This document shows positions 53,066-63,203 of a DNA stretch of 64,000 bases, piece by piece. The stretch lies in the NCBI RefSeq assembly GCF_003967355.1, contig NZ_BIFH01000014.1, positions 124,001 through 188,000 on the forward strand, read 5' to 3'. Position numbers and translations under genes: made by a program. The notes beneath the pieces are model-generated. The model saw only the letters and a list, made by a program, of their open reading frames with translations. It searched no databases and was not told the origin of the DNA. Position 1 is the stretch's first letter. The number at the start of each line of letters is the position of its first letter. Origin of the DNA: Embleya hyalina (GTDB taxonomy: Bacteria; Actinomycetota; Actinomycetes; Streptomycetales; Streptomycetaceae).

Positions 53066-54780
53066 TGGCACCCCGTCGTGTTCCGGTCATGAACGCCGTG
53101 GTGGAGGTGCTGAAGTCGGAGGGCGTGGACACCGCTTTCGGCTGTCCCGGCGCGGCCATCCTGCCGCTCTACGCGGCCCTGGAGGCGGTCGGCGGGATCG
53201 AGCACCTGATCGTCCGGCACGAGGAGGGCGCGACCCACATGGCCGACGGCTGGGCCCGGACCAACGGCGGTGTCGGCGTCGCGATCGGCACCTCGGGTCC
53301 GGCCGGCACCAACATGATCACCGGCCTGTACACCGCGCTCGCCGACTCCGTCCCGATCGTGTGCGTCACCGGTCAGGCCGTCTCCGACAAGCTGCACCAG
53401 GAGGCGTTCCAGGCGGTCGACATCGTGGAGATCGCCAAACCGGTGACCAAGTGGTCGGTGCAGGTCAAGGAGGCCGCGCAGGCCCCCTGGATCTTCCGCG
53501 AGGCGTTTCGCCGGGCCCGCTCGGGCCGCCCCGGCCCGGTGCTGATCGACCTCCCGCTGGACGTGCAGCGACAGGAGATCCGGTGGGACGCCGAGGTGGA
53601 CGCGCCGCTGCCGGTGAACGAGGTGCACCCGCATCCGCCGCGGGTGGACGCCGCGTTGGACCTGCTGCTCGCCGCCGAACGCCCGCTGCTGCTCTCCGGC
53701 GGCGGGGTGATCATCGGCGAGGCGCACGAAGAACTGGTCGAACTCGCCGAACTGCTCCAGGTTCCGGTGCAGGTCACCCTGATGGGCAAGGGCTCGATCG
53801 ACGAGGACCACGCGCTCTACAGCGGGATGACCGGCGTGCAGACCTCGCAGCGCTACGGCAACGCCTCGTTCCTGGAGTCGGACCTGGTGCTCGCGCTCGG
53901 TGCCCGCTTCGGTGACCGACACACCGGCACGCTCGATGTGTACCGGGGGCGGCGCACGTTCATCCACGTCGACATCGAACCCACCCAGATCGGCAAGGTG
54001 TTCGAGCCGGACCTGGGCGTCGTCTCGGACACCCGGTTGTTCCTCCGGGCGATCCTGGCCGCCGCCAAGGAGCGCGGCATCCGCCGCGAGGCGGGCGCGT
54101 GGGTCGCGCGGATCCGGGAGTTGCGCGCGTCGTTGACCCGGCGCGAGGACTTCGACACGGTGCCGATCAAGGCGCCGCGCGTGTACAAGGAGATCAACGA
54201 GGTCTTCGACGCCGACACCTACTTCGTCACCGCGATCGGGCTCTACCAGATCTGGGGCGGCCAGCACCAGAAGGCGTACAAGCCGCGCCACTACCAGGTC
54301 TGCGGCCAGGCCGGCCCGCTCGGCTGGGAGATCCCGGCGGCGATCGGGGTCAGGAAGGCGCTCGAGCGCGGCGACCCGGACGCCGAGGTGGTCGCCATCG
54401 TCGGCGACTACGGCTTCCAGTATCTGGTCGAGGAACTGGCCGTGGCGGCGCAGTACGACGTGCCGTTCGTGATCATCATGATCAACAACGAGTATCTGGG
54501 CCTGATCCGGCAGGCGTCGATTCCGTACGAGATGAACTTCCAGGTCGACATCCACTACGACGAGGTCGGCACCGACAACATCAAGTTGATGGAGGCGTAC
54601 GGCTGTTCGGGCAAGCGGGTGATCGAGCCGGGCGACATTCGGGCGACGATCGAGTGGGCCCGCAAGGAGACGCGGCGCACCTCGCGGCCGGTCCTGGTGG
54701 AGATCATGATCGAGCGCAAGGCGAACACGCCGCACGGGCCCGCGATCGACGCGGTCGTGGAGTTCGAACCGGTGCCGTAG
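53065..54780 (+). CDS. gcl: ThDP-dependent glyoxylate carboligase-like enzyme
   Basis: 571 aa, slightly shorter than classical Gcl (about 593). Three ThDP-enzyme domains: PYR (1-180, GTSGPAGTNMITGLYTALADS), central FAD-like (about 195-330) and PP with GDYGFQYLVEELAVAAQ and INNEYLGLIRQ. Joins two glyoxylates to tartronate semialdehyde plus CO2. Classical Gcl has RHVEGASHMAEG with valine at E. coli position 51; here the motif is RHEEGATHMADG with Glu53, restoring the canonical ThDP-activating glutamate. Operon position strongly supports glyoxylate use, but the residue change leaves another carboligase reaction possible. Confidence 0.85.
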   Translation: MAPRRVPVMNAVVEVLKSEGVDTAFGCPGAAILPLYAALEAVGGIEHLIVRHEEGATHMADGWARTNGGVGVAIGTSGPAGTNMITGLYTALADSVPIVCVTGQAVSDKLHQEAFQAVDIVEIAKPVTKWSVQVKEAAQAPWIFREAFRRARSGRPGPVLIDLPLDVQRQEIRWDAEVDAPLPVNEVHPHPPRVDAALDLLLAAERPLLLSGGGVIIGEAHEELVELAELLQVPVQVTLMGKGSIDEDHALYSGMTGVQTSQRYGNASFLESDLVLALGARFGDRHTGTLDVYRGRRTFIHVDIEPTQIGKVFEPDLGVVSDTRLFLRAILAAAKERGIRREAGAWVARIRELRASLTRREDFDTVPIKAPRVYKEINEVFDADTYFVTAIGLYQIWGGQHQKAYKPRHYQVCGQAGPLGWEIPAAIGVRKALERGDPDAEVVAIVGDYGFQYLVEELAVAAQYDVPFVIIMINNEYLGLIRQASIPYEMNFQVDIHYDEVGTDNIKLMEAYGCSGKRVIEPGDIRATIEWARKETRRTSRPVLVEIMIERKANTPHGPAIDAVVEFEPVP

Positions 54781-54949
54781 CGGACCCCGCTCCCATCGGT
54801 TCCGTCCGGTGCCGTCGACCCCGTTCGCGGTGTCGTGCCCGCGTCACCGGGCGGTTGCCGGCCCCGTCGGTCCTGCCCGAAACGGCGGCCGCGTAGTTGA
54901 CTGTGCCCGCTGCACCGCCCACCCGACAGCCCACCCGAAGGAGCAGCGC

Positions 54950-56071
54950 ATGGGCCCGGTCGTCGTGCTGGCCCCCGACAAGTTCAAGGGGACCCTGACC
55001 GCGGTCGAGGCCGCGGCCCGGATCGGTGCCGGGATCCGCCGGGCGCGCCCGGACGCGGAGATCCGCGTGTCGCCCGTCGCCGACGGCGGCGAGGGCACGG
55101 TCGACGCCGCGGTGGCGGCCGGCTTCGCCCGGATCCCGGCGCGGGTGAGCGGTCCCACGGGGCGGCCGGTCGACGCGGCGTTCGCGGTGCGCGGCGCCAC
55201 CGCCGTGGTGGAACTGGCCGAGGCCGCCGGGTCGGCCCGGCTGCCCGCCGGACCCGAGCCGCTGACCGCCGACACCACCGGGGTGGGCGAGTCGATCGCC
55301 CGCGCGCTCGCACTGGGCTGCACCCGGATCGTGCTCGGCCTGGGCGGTGCCGCCGCCACCGACGGCGGCTCCGGCCTGGTCCGCGCGCTGGGCGTACGCC
55401 TCCTCGACGCGGCCGGGGCGGACCTGCCCCGGGGCGGGGCCGCGCTGCGCGACCTGGACCGGATCGACGGCGCCTCGGCCCTGGCCGCGCGGCTGACCGG
55501 CGTCGAGGTGGTGATCGCCTCGGACGTGGACAACCCGCTGCTCGGCCCCAAGGGCGCGGCGGCGGTGTACGGGCCGCAGAAGGGCGCCACGCCCGCCGAC
55601 GTGGCCCTGCTCGACGCGGCCCTCGCGCGCTGGGCGGAGGTGGTCGCGCCGGACCTGGCCGACGTCCCCGGCGCGGGGGCGGCCGGCGGCACCGGGTTCG
55701 GCGCGCTGGCGCTGCTCGGCGCGACCGTGCGCCCCGGCATCGGCCTGCTGCTCGATCTCCTGGGCTTCGAGGAACTGCTCGACGGGGCCCGGCTCGTGGT
55801 CACGGGCGAGGGCAGCCTGGACGCACAGACCCTGCACGGCAAGGCACCCGCCGGGGTGGCCGCCGCCGCCCGCGCCCGGGGGGTGCCCGTCGCGGTGGTG
55901 TGCGGCCGCGTCGAGTTGAGCCGGGACCGACTCGACGCGGCCGGCATCGTCGCCGCCTACGCGCTGACCGATCTGGGCCCCGACAGCCTGACCCGTGCCG
56001 GCGCCCTCGCCGAGATCGCGGGCGAGCGGTTGGCCCGCGACCTGCTTACCGCATCGGAGGACGCGCCGTGA
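54950..56071 (+). CDS. glxK: Glycerate kinase (class II, GlxK type)
   Basis: 373 aa. [49 protein letters not shown] and [21 protein letters not shown] are the diagnostic motifs. Phosphorylates D-glycerate, completing the glycerate route from glyoxylate to glycolysis. ATG 54950 with GGAG upstream; 169 bp after gcl, and its stop overlaps the allantoinase GTG (GTGA). Confidence 0.92.
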   Translation: MGPVVVLAPDKFKGTLTAVEAAARIGAGIRRARPDAEIRVSPVADGGEGTVDAAVAAGFARIPARVSGPTGRPVDAAFAVRGATAVVELAEAAGSARLPAGPEPLTADTTGVGESIARALALGCTRIVLGLGGAAATDGGSGLVRALGVRLLDAAGADLPRGGAALRDLDRIDGASALAARLTGVEVVIASDVDNPLLGPKGAAAVYGPQKGATPADVALLDAALARWAEVVAPDLADVPGAGAAGGTGFGALALLGATVRPGIGLLLDLLGFEELLDGARLVVTGEGSLDAQTLHGKAPAGVAAAARARGVPVAVVCGRVELSRDRLDAAGIVAAYALTDLGPDSLTRAGALAEIAGERLARDLLTASEDAP

Positions 56072-57417
56072 CCCGCACCCCCACCCTCGTACTGCGCTCG
56101 CGCCGGGTGCTCGCCCCGGACGGGGAGCGACCCGCCGACGTGGTCGTGGCCGGCGACCGGATCGTCGAGGTGTCGCCGTATGGCACCGCCGCCGGCGGCG
56201 GTGCGCCGATCGAGGATCTGGGCGACGTCGCTTTGTTGCCGGGCCTGGTGGACACCCACGTACACGTCAACGAGCCGGGCCGCACCGCGTGGGAGGGCTT
56301 CACCAGCGCCACCCGGGCCGCCGCCGCCGGCGGGGTGACCACCCTGATCGACATGCCGCTCAACTCGATCCCGGCCACCGTCACGGTCGACGCGCTGCGG
56401 GTCAAGCGGGACGTGGCGCGCGGGCGGGTGTACGTGGACGTGGGCTTCTGGGGCGGGGCGATCCCGGGCAACACGGGCGAGTTGGCCGCGCTGTACCGGG
56501 CCGGCGTGTACGGCTTCAAGAGCTTCCTGGCGCCCTCCGGCGTGGACGAGTTCCCGCATGTGAACGCCGCCGAGCTGGCCGAGGCGCTGACCGAACAGGC
56601 CCGGCTGGGCGCGCTCGCGATCATCCACGCCGAGGCCCCGCGGATCCTGGACGCCGCCCCGCAGGTGCCCGGTCGGGCCTACGCCGACTTTCTCGCCTCC
56701 CGGCCCGACGCGGCGGAGACGGTCGCCGTGCGGCAACTGTTGGACACCGCCGAGCGCACCGGTGCGCGGGTGCACGTTTTGCACGTGTCCTCGGCGGACG
56801 TACTGCCGCTGCTCGCCGCCGCCCGCGCGGACGGGATCGCGGTCACCGCCGAGACCTGTCCGCACTATCTGACCCTGGTCGCCGAGGGGGTGCCGGCCGG
56901 CGACACCACGTTCAAGTGTTGCCCGCCGATCCGCTCCGAGGACAACCGCGACCGGCTGTGGCGCGGAATCGAGGCGGGCGCGTTCGCCGCCGTGGTCTCC
57001 GACCACTCGCCGTGCACCACCGACCTCAAGCGGCTGGACGTCGGCGACTTCGCCGCCGCGTGGGGCGGCATCGCCTCGCTGCAACTGGGCCTGCCAGCGG
57101 TATGGACCGAGGCCCGGGCGCGCGGTCTGGCGCTGGCGGAGGTCGTCGCGCTGATGTCGAGCGGGCCGGCCCGCCTGGTCGGCCTGGCCCGCAAGGGCAC
57201 GATCGCGCCCGGATACGACGCGGACCTGGTCGCCTTCGACCCGGACGCGGTGTTCACCGTGGACCCGGGCGGGTTGCACCACCGCAATCCGGCCACCCCC
57301 TACGCCGGTCGCACGCTCACCGGCGTGGTTCGCGCCACCTGGCTCGCGGGCGCGCCCGTGGACGTACACGGCACCCCGCGCGGGCGCCTGCTGGACCGCG
57401 TGGGGACCGCCGCGTGA
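56068..57417 (+). CDS. allB: Allantoinase
   Basis: 449 aa cyclic amidohydrolase opening allantoin to allantoate. Metal ligands: His64 and His66 in [11 protein letters not shown], carbamylated Lys151 in GFKSFLAP, His in ETCPHYL and Asp in [21 protein letters not shown] is allantoinase-typical. GTG 56068 with GGAGG, overlapping the glycerate kinase stop by four bases. Confidence 0.94.
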   Translation: MTRTPTLVLRSRRVLAPDGERPADVVVAGDRIVEVSPYGTAAGGGAPIEDLGDVALLPGLVDTHVHVNEPGRTAWEGFTSATRAAAAGGVTTLIDMPLNSIPATVTVDALRVKRDVARGRVYVDVGFWGGAIPGNTGELAALYRAGVYGFKSFLAPSGVDEFPHVNAAELAEALTEQARLGALAIIHAEAPRILDAAPQVPGRAYADFLASRPDAAETVAVRQLLDTAERTGARVHVLHVSSADVLPLLAAARADGIAVTAETCPHYLTLVAEGVPAGDTTFKCCPPIRSEDNRDRLWRGIEAGAFAAVVSDHSPCTTDLKRLDVGDFAAAWGGIASLQLGLPAVWTEARARGLALAEVVALMSSGPARLVGLARKGTIAPGYDADLVAFDPDAVFTVDPGGLHHRNPATPYAGRTLTGVVRATWLAGAPVDVHGTPRGRLLDRVGTAA

Positions 57418-57478
57418 TCACCCCCGTCGGGCGCCGCCCGCGCGGCCACGGCCCGCCTCGTTCCCGTGGTCTCCAGTC

Positions 57479-57500
57479 ACCGCGGGCGTCCGCCCGCGGT
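57479..57500 (+). other. Hairpin in front of the allantoicase gene
   Basis: ACCGCGGGCG-TC-CGCCCGCGGT, a perfect 10-bp stem with a 2-base loop, between allB and the allantoicase ribosome site. It may attenuate or protect the message; too far from allB end (61 bp) to be certain as terminator. Confidence 0.5.
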
Positions 57501-57533
57501 TGTCGACTCCCGTTCCGGGTGAGGGGATTACCC

Positions 57534-58580
57534 ATGACCACCGACTTCACCGCATACGTCAACCTGGCCTCGCGCGCGCTCGGCGCCGGCGTGGTCGCCG
57601 CCAACGACGAGTGGTTCGCCGAGAAGGAGAACCTGCTCCGGGCCGAGCCGCCGGTCTTCGCGCCGCACACGTTCGGCCCCAGGGGGCAGATCATGGACGG
57701 CTGGGAGACCCGCCGCCGGCGCGGCCCCTCGGCCGCACACCCGCACCCCGAACCGAACGCGCACGACTGGGCGATCGTGCGCCTCGGCGTGCCCGGCATC
57801 GTGCGCGGGGTCGTGATCGACACCGCGTTCTTCACCGGGAATCATCCTCCGGGCGCCTCGGTCGAGGCCGCCGCGGTGCCCGGTACGCCCTCGGTCGAGG
57901 AACTGCTCGACCCGGCGGTCGTATGGACCACGATCGTCGCCCGCACGGAGCTGAAGGGCGACACCGCGCATCCCTTCGAGGTGGACGCGGAACGGCGGTT
58001 CACCCATGTACGGCTGAACATCTTCCCCGACGGCGGGGTGGCCAGACTGCGGGTGCACGGCGAGGCGGTGCCGGATCCGGCCTGGCTCGACGGGCTCACC
58101 GTGGACCTCGCGGCGCAGGAGTTCGGCGGGGTCGCCGAGGCGGCCAGCGACCGCTACTTCTCCTCACCGCACAATCTCAACGCGCCGGGCCGCTCGCGGG
58201 TGATGGGTGAGGGCTGGGAGACCCGCAGGCGGCGCGACGACGGCCACGACTGGGTGCGGTTGCGCCTGGTCGGCCGCGCGGAACTCCTGGGTGCCGAGCT
58301 GGACATCGACAACTACCTGGGAAACGCGCCGGGTTGGGTCGCGTTGGCCGGCAGCGACGCGGGAGTCGATCCCGACGTGTGGTTCGAACTGCTGCCGCGC
58401 ACCCGGGTCCAGCCGGACACCCGACACCGATTCCGCTTCACCGACGCGCCCCCGGTCACGCACGTACGCATCGAGATCTTCCCGGACGGCGGGGTGGCCC
58501 GACTGCGGCTGCCGGGCCGACTGACCGAGGCGGCCCTGACCGCGCTGCGCGAGCGCCTGCCCGGCGCCGGACCGGCATAG
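57534..58580 (+). CDS. alc: Allantoicase
   Basis: 348 aa made of two related jelly-roll repeats: FTAYVNLASRALGAGVVAANDEWFAEKENLL...IMDGWETRRRR and the second EFGGVAEAASDRYFSSPHNLNAPGRSRVMGEGWETRRRRDDGHDW, each followed by THVRLNIFPDGGVARLR / THVRIEIFPDGGVARLR. Splits allantoate to ureidoglycolate and urea. ATG 57534 with GAGGGG upstream. No ureidoglycolate lyase or urease gene is seen in the window. Confidence 0.94.
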   Translation: MTTDFTAYVNLASRALGAGVVAANDEWFAEKENLLRAEPPVFAPHTFGPRGQIMDGWETRRRRGPSAAHPHPEPNAHDWAIVRLGVPGIVRGVVIDTAFFTGNHPPGASVEAAAVPGTPSVEELLDPAVVWTTIVARTELKGDTAHPFEVDAERRFTHVRLNIFPDGGVARLRVHGEAVPDPAWLDGLTVDLAAQEFGGVAEAASDRYFSSPHNLNAPGRSRVMGEGWETRRRRDDGHDWVRLRLVGRAELLGAELDIDNYLGNAPGWVALAGSDAGVDPDVWFELLPRTRVQPDTRHRFRFTDAPPVTHVRIEIFPDGGVARLRLPGRLTEAALTALRERLPGAGPA

Positions 58581-58794
58581 CCGACGGGGAGTCGAAGCCG
58601 AGCCGATCCCGGGGCGCGCGTTCGGCCGTTCGGACCAAGGCGGCCGGGCATCCGGACGACCCGGGAAACCTCCGTCAGAGCTAGTTAGCCAATTCGCACC
58701 CCCAGCAGTCTCACTCGTTCGGGTAATGGCCGGCCGTCGACGCAGCGGCGACGATTGACCGCGCAAACGGGTTCATCCAGGGGAGGCGGAATCG

Positions 58795-60207
58795 TTGTCG
58801 ATCGATGCTGGGGCGCGCACCGAAGGTGACGCCCGGGACACGCAGGCCCGTTCGAGTCTCGCGACGGAGGCGGCGCGAAATCTCGCGACGACCACCAAGA
58901 CCGTCCCGCAGATGCAGGACATCACGTCGCGATGGCTGCTGAAGATGCTGCCGTGGGTCCAGGTATCGGGTGGTACGTACCGGGTCAACCGACGGTTGAG
59001 CCATCGGGTGGGGGACGGTCGGGTCCAGTTCGTCCAGACCGGCTCCGATGTGCGGGTGATCCCGGCGGAGTTGGGCGAACTGGCGCCGCTGCGCGGGTTC
59101 GAGGACGAGGAGGTGCTGCGCGCGCTGGCGGACCGGTTCGTGCGGCGGGAGTTCGCGGCGGGGGAGACGTTGGCGACCCTGGGGGAGCCGACCGACCGGG
59201 TCTTCCTGGTCGTGCACGGCAAGATCAACCGGTTCGGCGAGGGCCGCTACGGCGACCGCACCGTGCTCGGACTGCACGGCGACGGCGACCACTTCGGCGA
59301 ACGCATGCTCGTCGACCCGGACGCCACCTGGGGGTACTCGGCCACCGCGGCCACCTCGGTGATCGTGCTGGAGATGACCCGGGAGGCGTTCGACGCGGTG
59401 CGGGACGACGCGTTGCGCACGCACCTGACCGCATACGCCGAGGACAGCAGTCGACCGCAGAACGCCAAGGGCGAGGCGGAGATCCCGATGTCCGCCGGCC
59501 ACCACGGCGAGGCGCTGCTGCCCGGCAGCTTCGTGGACTACGAACTCAAGCCGCGCGAATACGAGTTGAGCGCCGCGCAGACCGTGCTCAAGGTGCACAG
59601 CCGGGTCGCGGATCTGTACAACCAGCCGATGGATCAGATCGAGCAGCAACTGCGGCTGACCATCGAGGCGTTGCGCGAGCGCCAGGAACACGAGCTGATC
59701 AACAACCGCGAGTTCGGGCTGCTGCACAACGCCGACTACGACCAGCGCATCCAGGCCCAGTCCGGACCGCCCACCCCCGACGACATGGACGAACTGCTCA
59801 GCCGGCGGCGCGGCTCCAGGTTCTTCCTGGCCCACCCGCGCACGATCGCCGCGTTCGGCCGCGAGTGCAGCCGGCTCGGCCTGTACCCGAGCACGGTCGA
59901 CGTGGGCGGCAACCAGATCCCGGCCTGGCGCGGCGTGCCGATCTTCCCGTGCAACAAGATCCCGATCTCGCAGGAGCGCACCAGTTCGATCCTGGTGATG
60001 CGTACCGGCGAGGACGACCAGGGTGTGGTGGGTCTGCACCAGACCGGGCTGCCCGACGAGTACCAGCCGGGCCTGTCGGTGCGCTTCATGGGCATCAACG
60101 AGCAGGCGCTGATCTCCTACCTGGTCACCGCCTACTACTCGGCGGCGGTACTGGTCCCGGACGCCCTGGGGGTCCTGGAGAACGTCGAGATCTCGCGGGC
60201 CCGATGA
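58795..60207 (+). CDS. Family 2B encapsulin shell protein with cyclic-nucleotide-binding domain
   Basis: 470 aa HK97-fold nanocompartment protein. N-terminal arm (1-40), start of the phage-capsid core ([22 protein letters not shown]), an inserted cNMP-binding domain (about 90-210: [32 protein letters not shown]), then the capsid P/A domains ([41 protein letters not shown] ... [55 protein letters not shown]). By family, subunits self-assemble into a hollow shell. The usual 2-methylisoborneol synthase/methyltransferase cargo genes are absent in the window. TTG 58795 chosen from GGAGG eight bases upstream. Confidence 0.92.
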   Translation: MSIDAGARTEGDARDTQARSSLATEAARNLATTTKTVPQMQDITSRWLLKMLPWVQVSGGTYRVNRRLSHRVGDGRVQFVQTGSDVRVIPAELGELAPLRGFEDEEVLRALADRFVRREFAAGETLATLGEPTDRVFLVVHGKINRFGEGRYGDRTVLGLHGDGDHFGERMLVDPDATWGYSATAATSVIVLEMTREAFDAVRDDALRTHLTAYAEDSSRPQNAKGEAEIPMSAGHHGEALLPGSFVDYELKPREYELSAAQTVLKVHSRVADLYNQPMDQIEQQLRLTIEALRERQEHELINNREFGLLHNADYDQRIQAQSGPPTPDDMDELLSRRRGSRFFLAHPRTIAAFGRECSRLGLYPSTVDVGGNQIPAWRGVPIFPCNKIPISQERTSSILVMRTGEDDQGVVGLHQTGLPDEYQPGLSVRFMGINEQALISYLVTAYYSAAVLVPDALGVLENVEISRAR

Positions 60208-60365
60208 GCGGGAGAGACCACCCTGTGTGCGGCCCGGGTGACTCGATGAGAAAGATCACGAAGACCGGGCACGGGTGTCAAACCGGTCGTTTCCGGTTAT
60301 AGGTCGGGCCGGACGTCGCGCGATCAACGGACGCGCGCGGTCTACCGCGACAGGAGACCCGAGAC

Positions 60366-60575
60366 ATGGGCATCGACGACAACATCCGCAACAAGGCCCA
60401 GGACGCAGCCGGCCAGGCCAAGGAGAAGGTCGGCGAGGCGACCGGCAACGAGGACCTGCGAGACGAGGGGCAGCAGGACCAGGGCTCGGCCAAGGCCAAG
60501 CAGGCCGTCGAGGGCGCCAAGGAAAAGGCCAACGAGGCGATCAACAAGATCAAGGGCTCGCTCAGGCGGGACTGA
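60366..60575 (+). CDS. CsbD-family stress protein
   Basis: 69 aa, MGIDDNIRNKAQDAAGQAKEKVGEATGNEDLRDEGQ..., a highly charged helical protein of the CsbD/UPF0337 family, induced by general stress in other bacteria. ATG 60366, 158 bp after the encapsulin gene, own terminator behind it. Whether it is co-transcribed with or packaged by the encapsulin is unknown. Confidence 0.88.
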   Translation: MGIDDNIRNKAQDAAGQAKEKVGEATGNEDLRDEGQQDQGSAKAKQAVEGAKEKANEAINKIKGSLRRD

Positions 60576-60621
60576 TCGCGGGGTTCGCCCGGTCGCCGGG
60601 GGCGACGGGTTGTCGGGCAAT

Positions 60622-60653
60622 CGTGAGGCCCCCGGTGCGCCGGGGGCCTCACG
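60622..60653. terminator. Strong intrinsic terminator after csbD
   Basis: A 14-bp GC-rich stem (arms 60622-60635 and 60640-60653, core GTGAGGCCCCCGG) with TGCG loop, 47 bp after the csbD stop. It also faces the minus-strand gene remnant, so may work both ways. Confidence 0.85.
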
Positions 60654-61974
60654 GTGTGCGTGAGCGGTCGGCCCGGGCGGGTCGGCCCGAACGGCCGAAC
60701 GGGCGGTGGTCGGCCCGCAGCAGCACGAGTACGGCGATCGCGAGCGCGGCGGCCCAGGCGAGGTGGATGCCGGTCCGGCCGGGCGCACCCGCTTCGGCCG
60801 GGGCGAGGTGGGCGGCGCCAGGGTCGCGGCGGCCAGGGCCGAGACGGTGGCGATCGCGGTGAGCGCGGCGGTCTTGCCGGGTACGCGGTGGACGGCCCGC
60901 GCGGCGGCCTCCAGGGTCACGGTGGTCAGCACGGCGACCTCCAGGGTCAGGCCGACCCAGGGCGGCGCGGTGGGCGAGCGCCGGGTGACCACGACGGCCG
61001 CCACGCCCCGGACGGGGGCGATCGGGAGCAGCGCGACGAGGGTGCGCAGCCCCTGGCGCAGCGCGCGGGGGACCGGGAGGGCGGCGGTGTTCGACTCCAT
61101 CGGGTCGACCGGCGCGACGGCCGAGGCGGCGCCGAGCAGGACGGCCGCGACCCGCGGGCACGTCACCGACTCGTCGGGCCTCGGCGCGCCCACCGCGGCC
61201 ATCCGGGCGGCGATCGGCGCGACGGCGAGGAACGGGACCCGGTCGATCGCCCGGACCACGGCGGGCAGCAGGGCGCGGGCGGCGCGTGGGCCGCGGGAGG
61301 TGCCCGGGGCGGGGAGCGTGCGCCGGGCGGGCGGTACCCGCCGGTCGGGAACCAGGCGCACGGTTGCTCCCCGGCGGCCGGGATCGGTGTGTCGGCGGAG
61401 AGGCCGAGCAGCGGCAGGGCCTCGGCGAGCGATGCCCGCACGAGGGTGTCCCAGTGCGCTCCGACCCGCTCCCGCGTGCCCGGATCGGCGAGCAGTCGCC
61501 GGGCGTAGGTCACCTCGGCCTGCCCGTAGCCGCGACCGAGCGGGTTCGAGCGGCCCACCGTCCATTCGGGATCAGATCCATCCGCACCGGCCCGGGGTCG
61601 ATCGCATATCCCGCCCGGCCGGGCAACCACAGCGCGACCACCGTGCGCGCCTGGCCCCGGGCGTCACAGCCCTCGGTGCCGAGCCAGGTCGCCTCCGCCG
61701 CGAATCCGCCCGCGAGCATCGTCCGGTAGGCGGGCGAGCGGACCCGGATCGGGCCGGTCCGTACCGAGTGCGGCGGCCGGTCGACGAACCACGACCACGA
61801 TCCGGTCACCTGGCGCACCACCGGCAGGAGGGGTGCGGTGAGGCCGGTGAGCGCGACGGCGGCGAGCAGGTCGGCGTCGGCGGAGTCCTCGGTGACGGGC
61901 GGCGGGTCGGGGCGGGTCGCGAAGAACGGGCGCACACCCTGGACTATCGCCGTTGGTCGAGCGGCGGTTCGCAC
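60649..61974 (-). pseudogene. Unknown membrane protein gene broken by frameshifts
   Basis: Well-biased coding sequence continues in three successive minus frames. Part 1 (61974 to about 61566): GGFAAEATWLGTEGCDARGQ. Part 2 (about 61566 to 61320): DPEWTVGRSNPLGRGYGQAEVTYARRLLADPGTRERVGAHW. Part 3 (about 61320 to 60800): AVVRAIDRVPFLAVAPIAARMAAV and several membrane helices (WVGLTLEVAVLTTVTLEAAARAV). A last shift near 60800 gives GIHLAWAAALAIAVLVLLRADHR to the end. Strong GC at third positions in each part indicates recent loss or sequence errors. Function not recognised. Confidence 0.6.
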
Positions 61975-63164
61975 GATGGTGGGGTACGGCTCCGGACCGG
62001 AGCCGCGCGGGTGGCGGGCCGGGCCGCCGCGTGGTGGATCGGGCCCGTGGCGGTACGCAGGGGGCGGGCCGTGCCGCCGGTGCGGGTGGCCACCACCTCG
62101 GCGAAGATGGACAGCGCCGTCTCCTCGGGGGTGCGGGCGCCGAGGTCCAGGCCGATGGGGGAGTGCAGCGCGGCCGACTCCGCTTCGGTGAGCCCGATTT
62201 CGCGCAGCCGGGTCAGGCGCGCCTCGTGGGTGCGGCGGGAGCCCATGGCGCCGACGTAGGACAGGTCGAGGCGCAGCGCCAGATCCAGGAGGGGGACGTC
62301 GAACTTCGGGTCATGGGTCAGGACGGTGATCACCGTGCGGGCGTCGAGGGTGTCGGCGATCGAGGCCAGGTGGCGGTGCGGCCAGTCCACGACCACCTCG
62401 TCCGCGTCGGGGAAACGGCGCCGCGTGGCGAACACCTCCCTCGCGTCGCACACCGTCACCCGGTAGCCGAGCAGGTTGCCCATCCGGGTCACCGCCGCCG
62501 CGAAGTCGATCGCGCCGTAGACGAGCAGGCGCGGGGGCGGGGTGCGGGTCTCCACGAAGACGGTGACGTCGTCGGGGGCCGATTCCGGACCCGCGCGGCC
62601 GTCCGGGCGCAGCGTCGACAGGCCGGTGCGGCCCAGGTCGAGCATGGCCCGGGCCGCCGCGACCACGGACGCGTCCAGCGCGGGATCGGCGCCGAACGTA
62701 CCGGTCGCAACCGACTCCGCGGGGTGCGCGCCGCGCGCCGCGCCCACGACCGTGATCGCCCGCCCCACCAGCGCGGCCGGACCCGCCACGACACGGGCGG
62801 CGGCCACGGGGATGTCCCGCTCGGCCGCGGCCAGGGCCGCCTCCACCGTCGCGTCGCCGGCGCGTTGTACGAAGATGTCGAGTATTCCGCCGCAGGTCAG
62901 ACCCACGGCGAAGGCGTCCTCGTCGCTGTAGCCGAAGCGCTGGAGCACCGGGGTGCCGCTCTCCAGCGCCTCGCGGCACAACTCGTACACCGCACCCTCC
63001 ACACACCCGCCGGACACGCTGCCGACGACCGTGCCGTCGGCGCCCACCGCGAGCGCCGCGCCCGGGGGGCGAGGCGCGCTCCCGCCGACGCGGACGACGG
63101 TGGCCAGGGCGTATGGCGTTCCCGCACGGCGCCATGCCGCGAGTTCGGTCCCGAGGTCGAGCAT
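61944..63164 (-). CDS. xdhC: XdhC-family molybdenum-enzyme maturation factor
   Basis: 406 aa. N-terminal XdhC/CoxI domain (ATVVRVGGSAPRPPGAALAV, GSVSGGCVEGAVYELC with the conserved Cys) and C-terminal Rossmann domain (RLLVYGAIDFAAAVTRMGNLLGY ... YVGAMGSRRTHEARLTRLREIGL). Inserts sulfurated Moco into xanthine dehydrogenase. The Rossmann glycine motif reads YGAIDFA rather than GxGHxG, a departure from the usual sequence. No xdhAB genes in the window. ATG 63164 with AGGAG upstream. Confidence 0.88.
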   Translation of the reverse strand: MLDLGTELAAWRRAGTPYALATVVRVGGSAPRPPGAALAVGADGTVVGSVSGGCVEGAVYELCREALESGTPVLQRFGYSDEDAFAVGLTCGGILDIFVQRAGDATVEAALAAAERDIPVAAARVVAGPAALVGRAITVVGAARGAHPAESVATGTFGADPALDASVVAAARAMLDLGRTGLSTLRPDGRAGPESAPDDVTVFVETRTPPPRLLVYGAIDFAAAVTRMGNLLGYRVTVCDAREVFATRRRFPDADEVVVDWPHRHLASIADTLDARTVITVLTHDPKFDVPLLDLALRLDLSYVGAMGSRRTHEARLTRLREIGLTEAESAALHSPIGLDLGARTPEETALSIFAEVVATRTGGTARPLRTATGPIHHAAARPATRAAPVRSRTPPSCEPPLDQRR

Positions 63165-63203
63165 CGACGTCTCCTGGGATGTGGGCGGCGCGGTGTACGG
63201 GCG

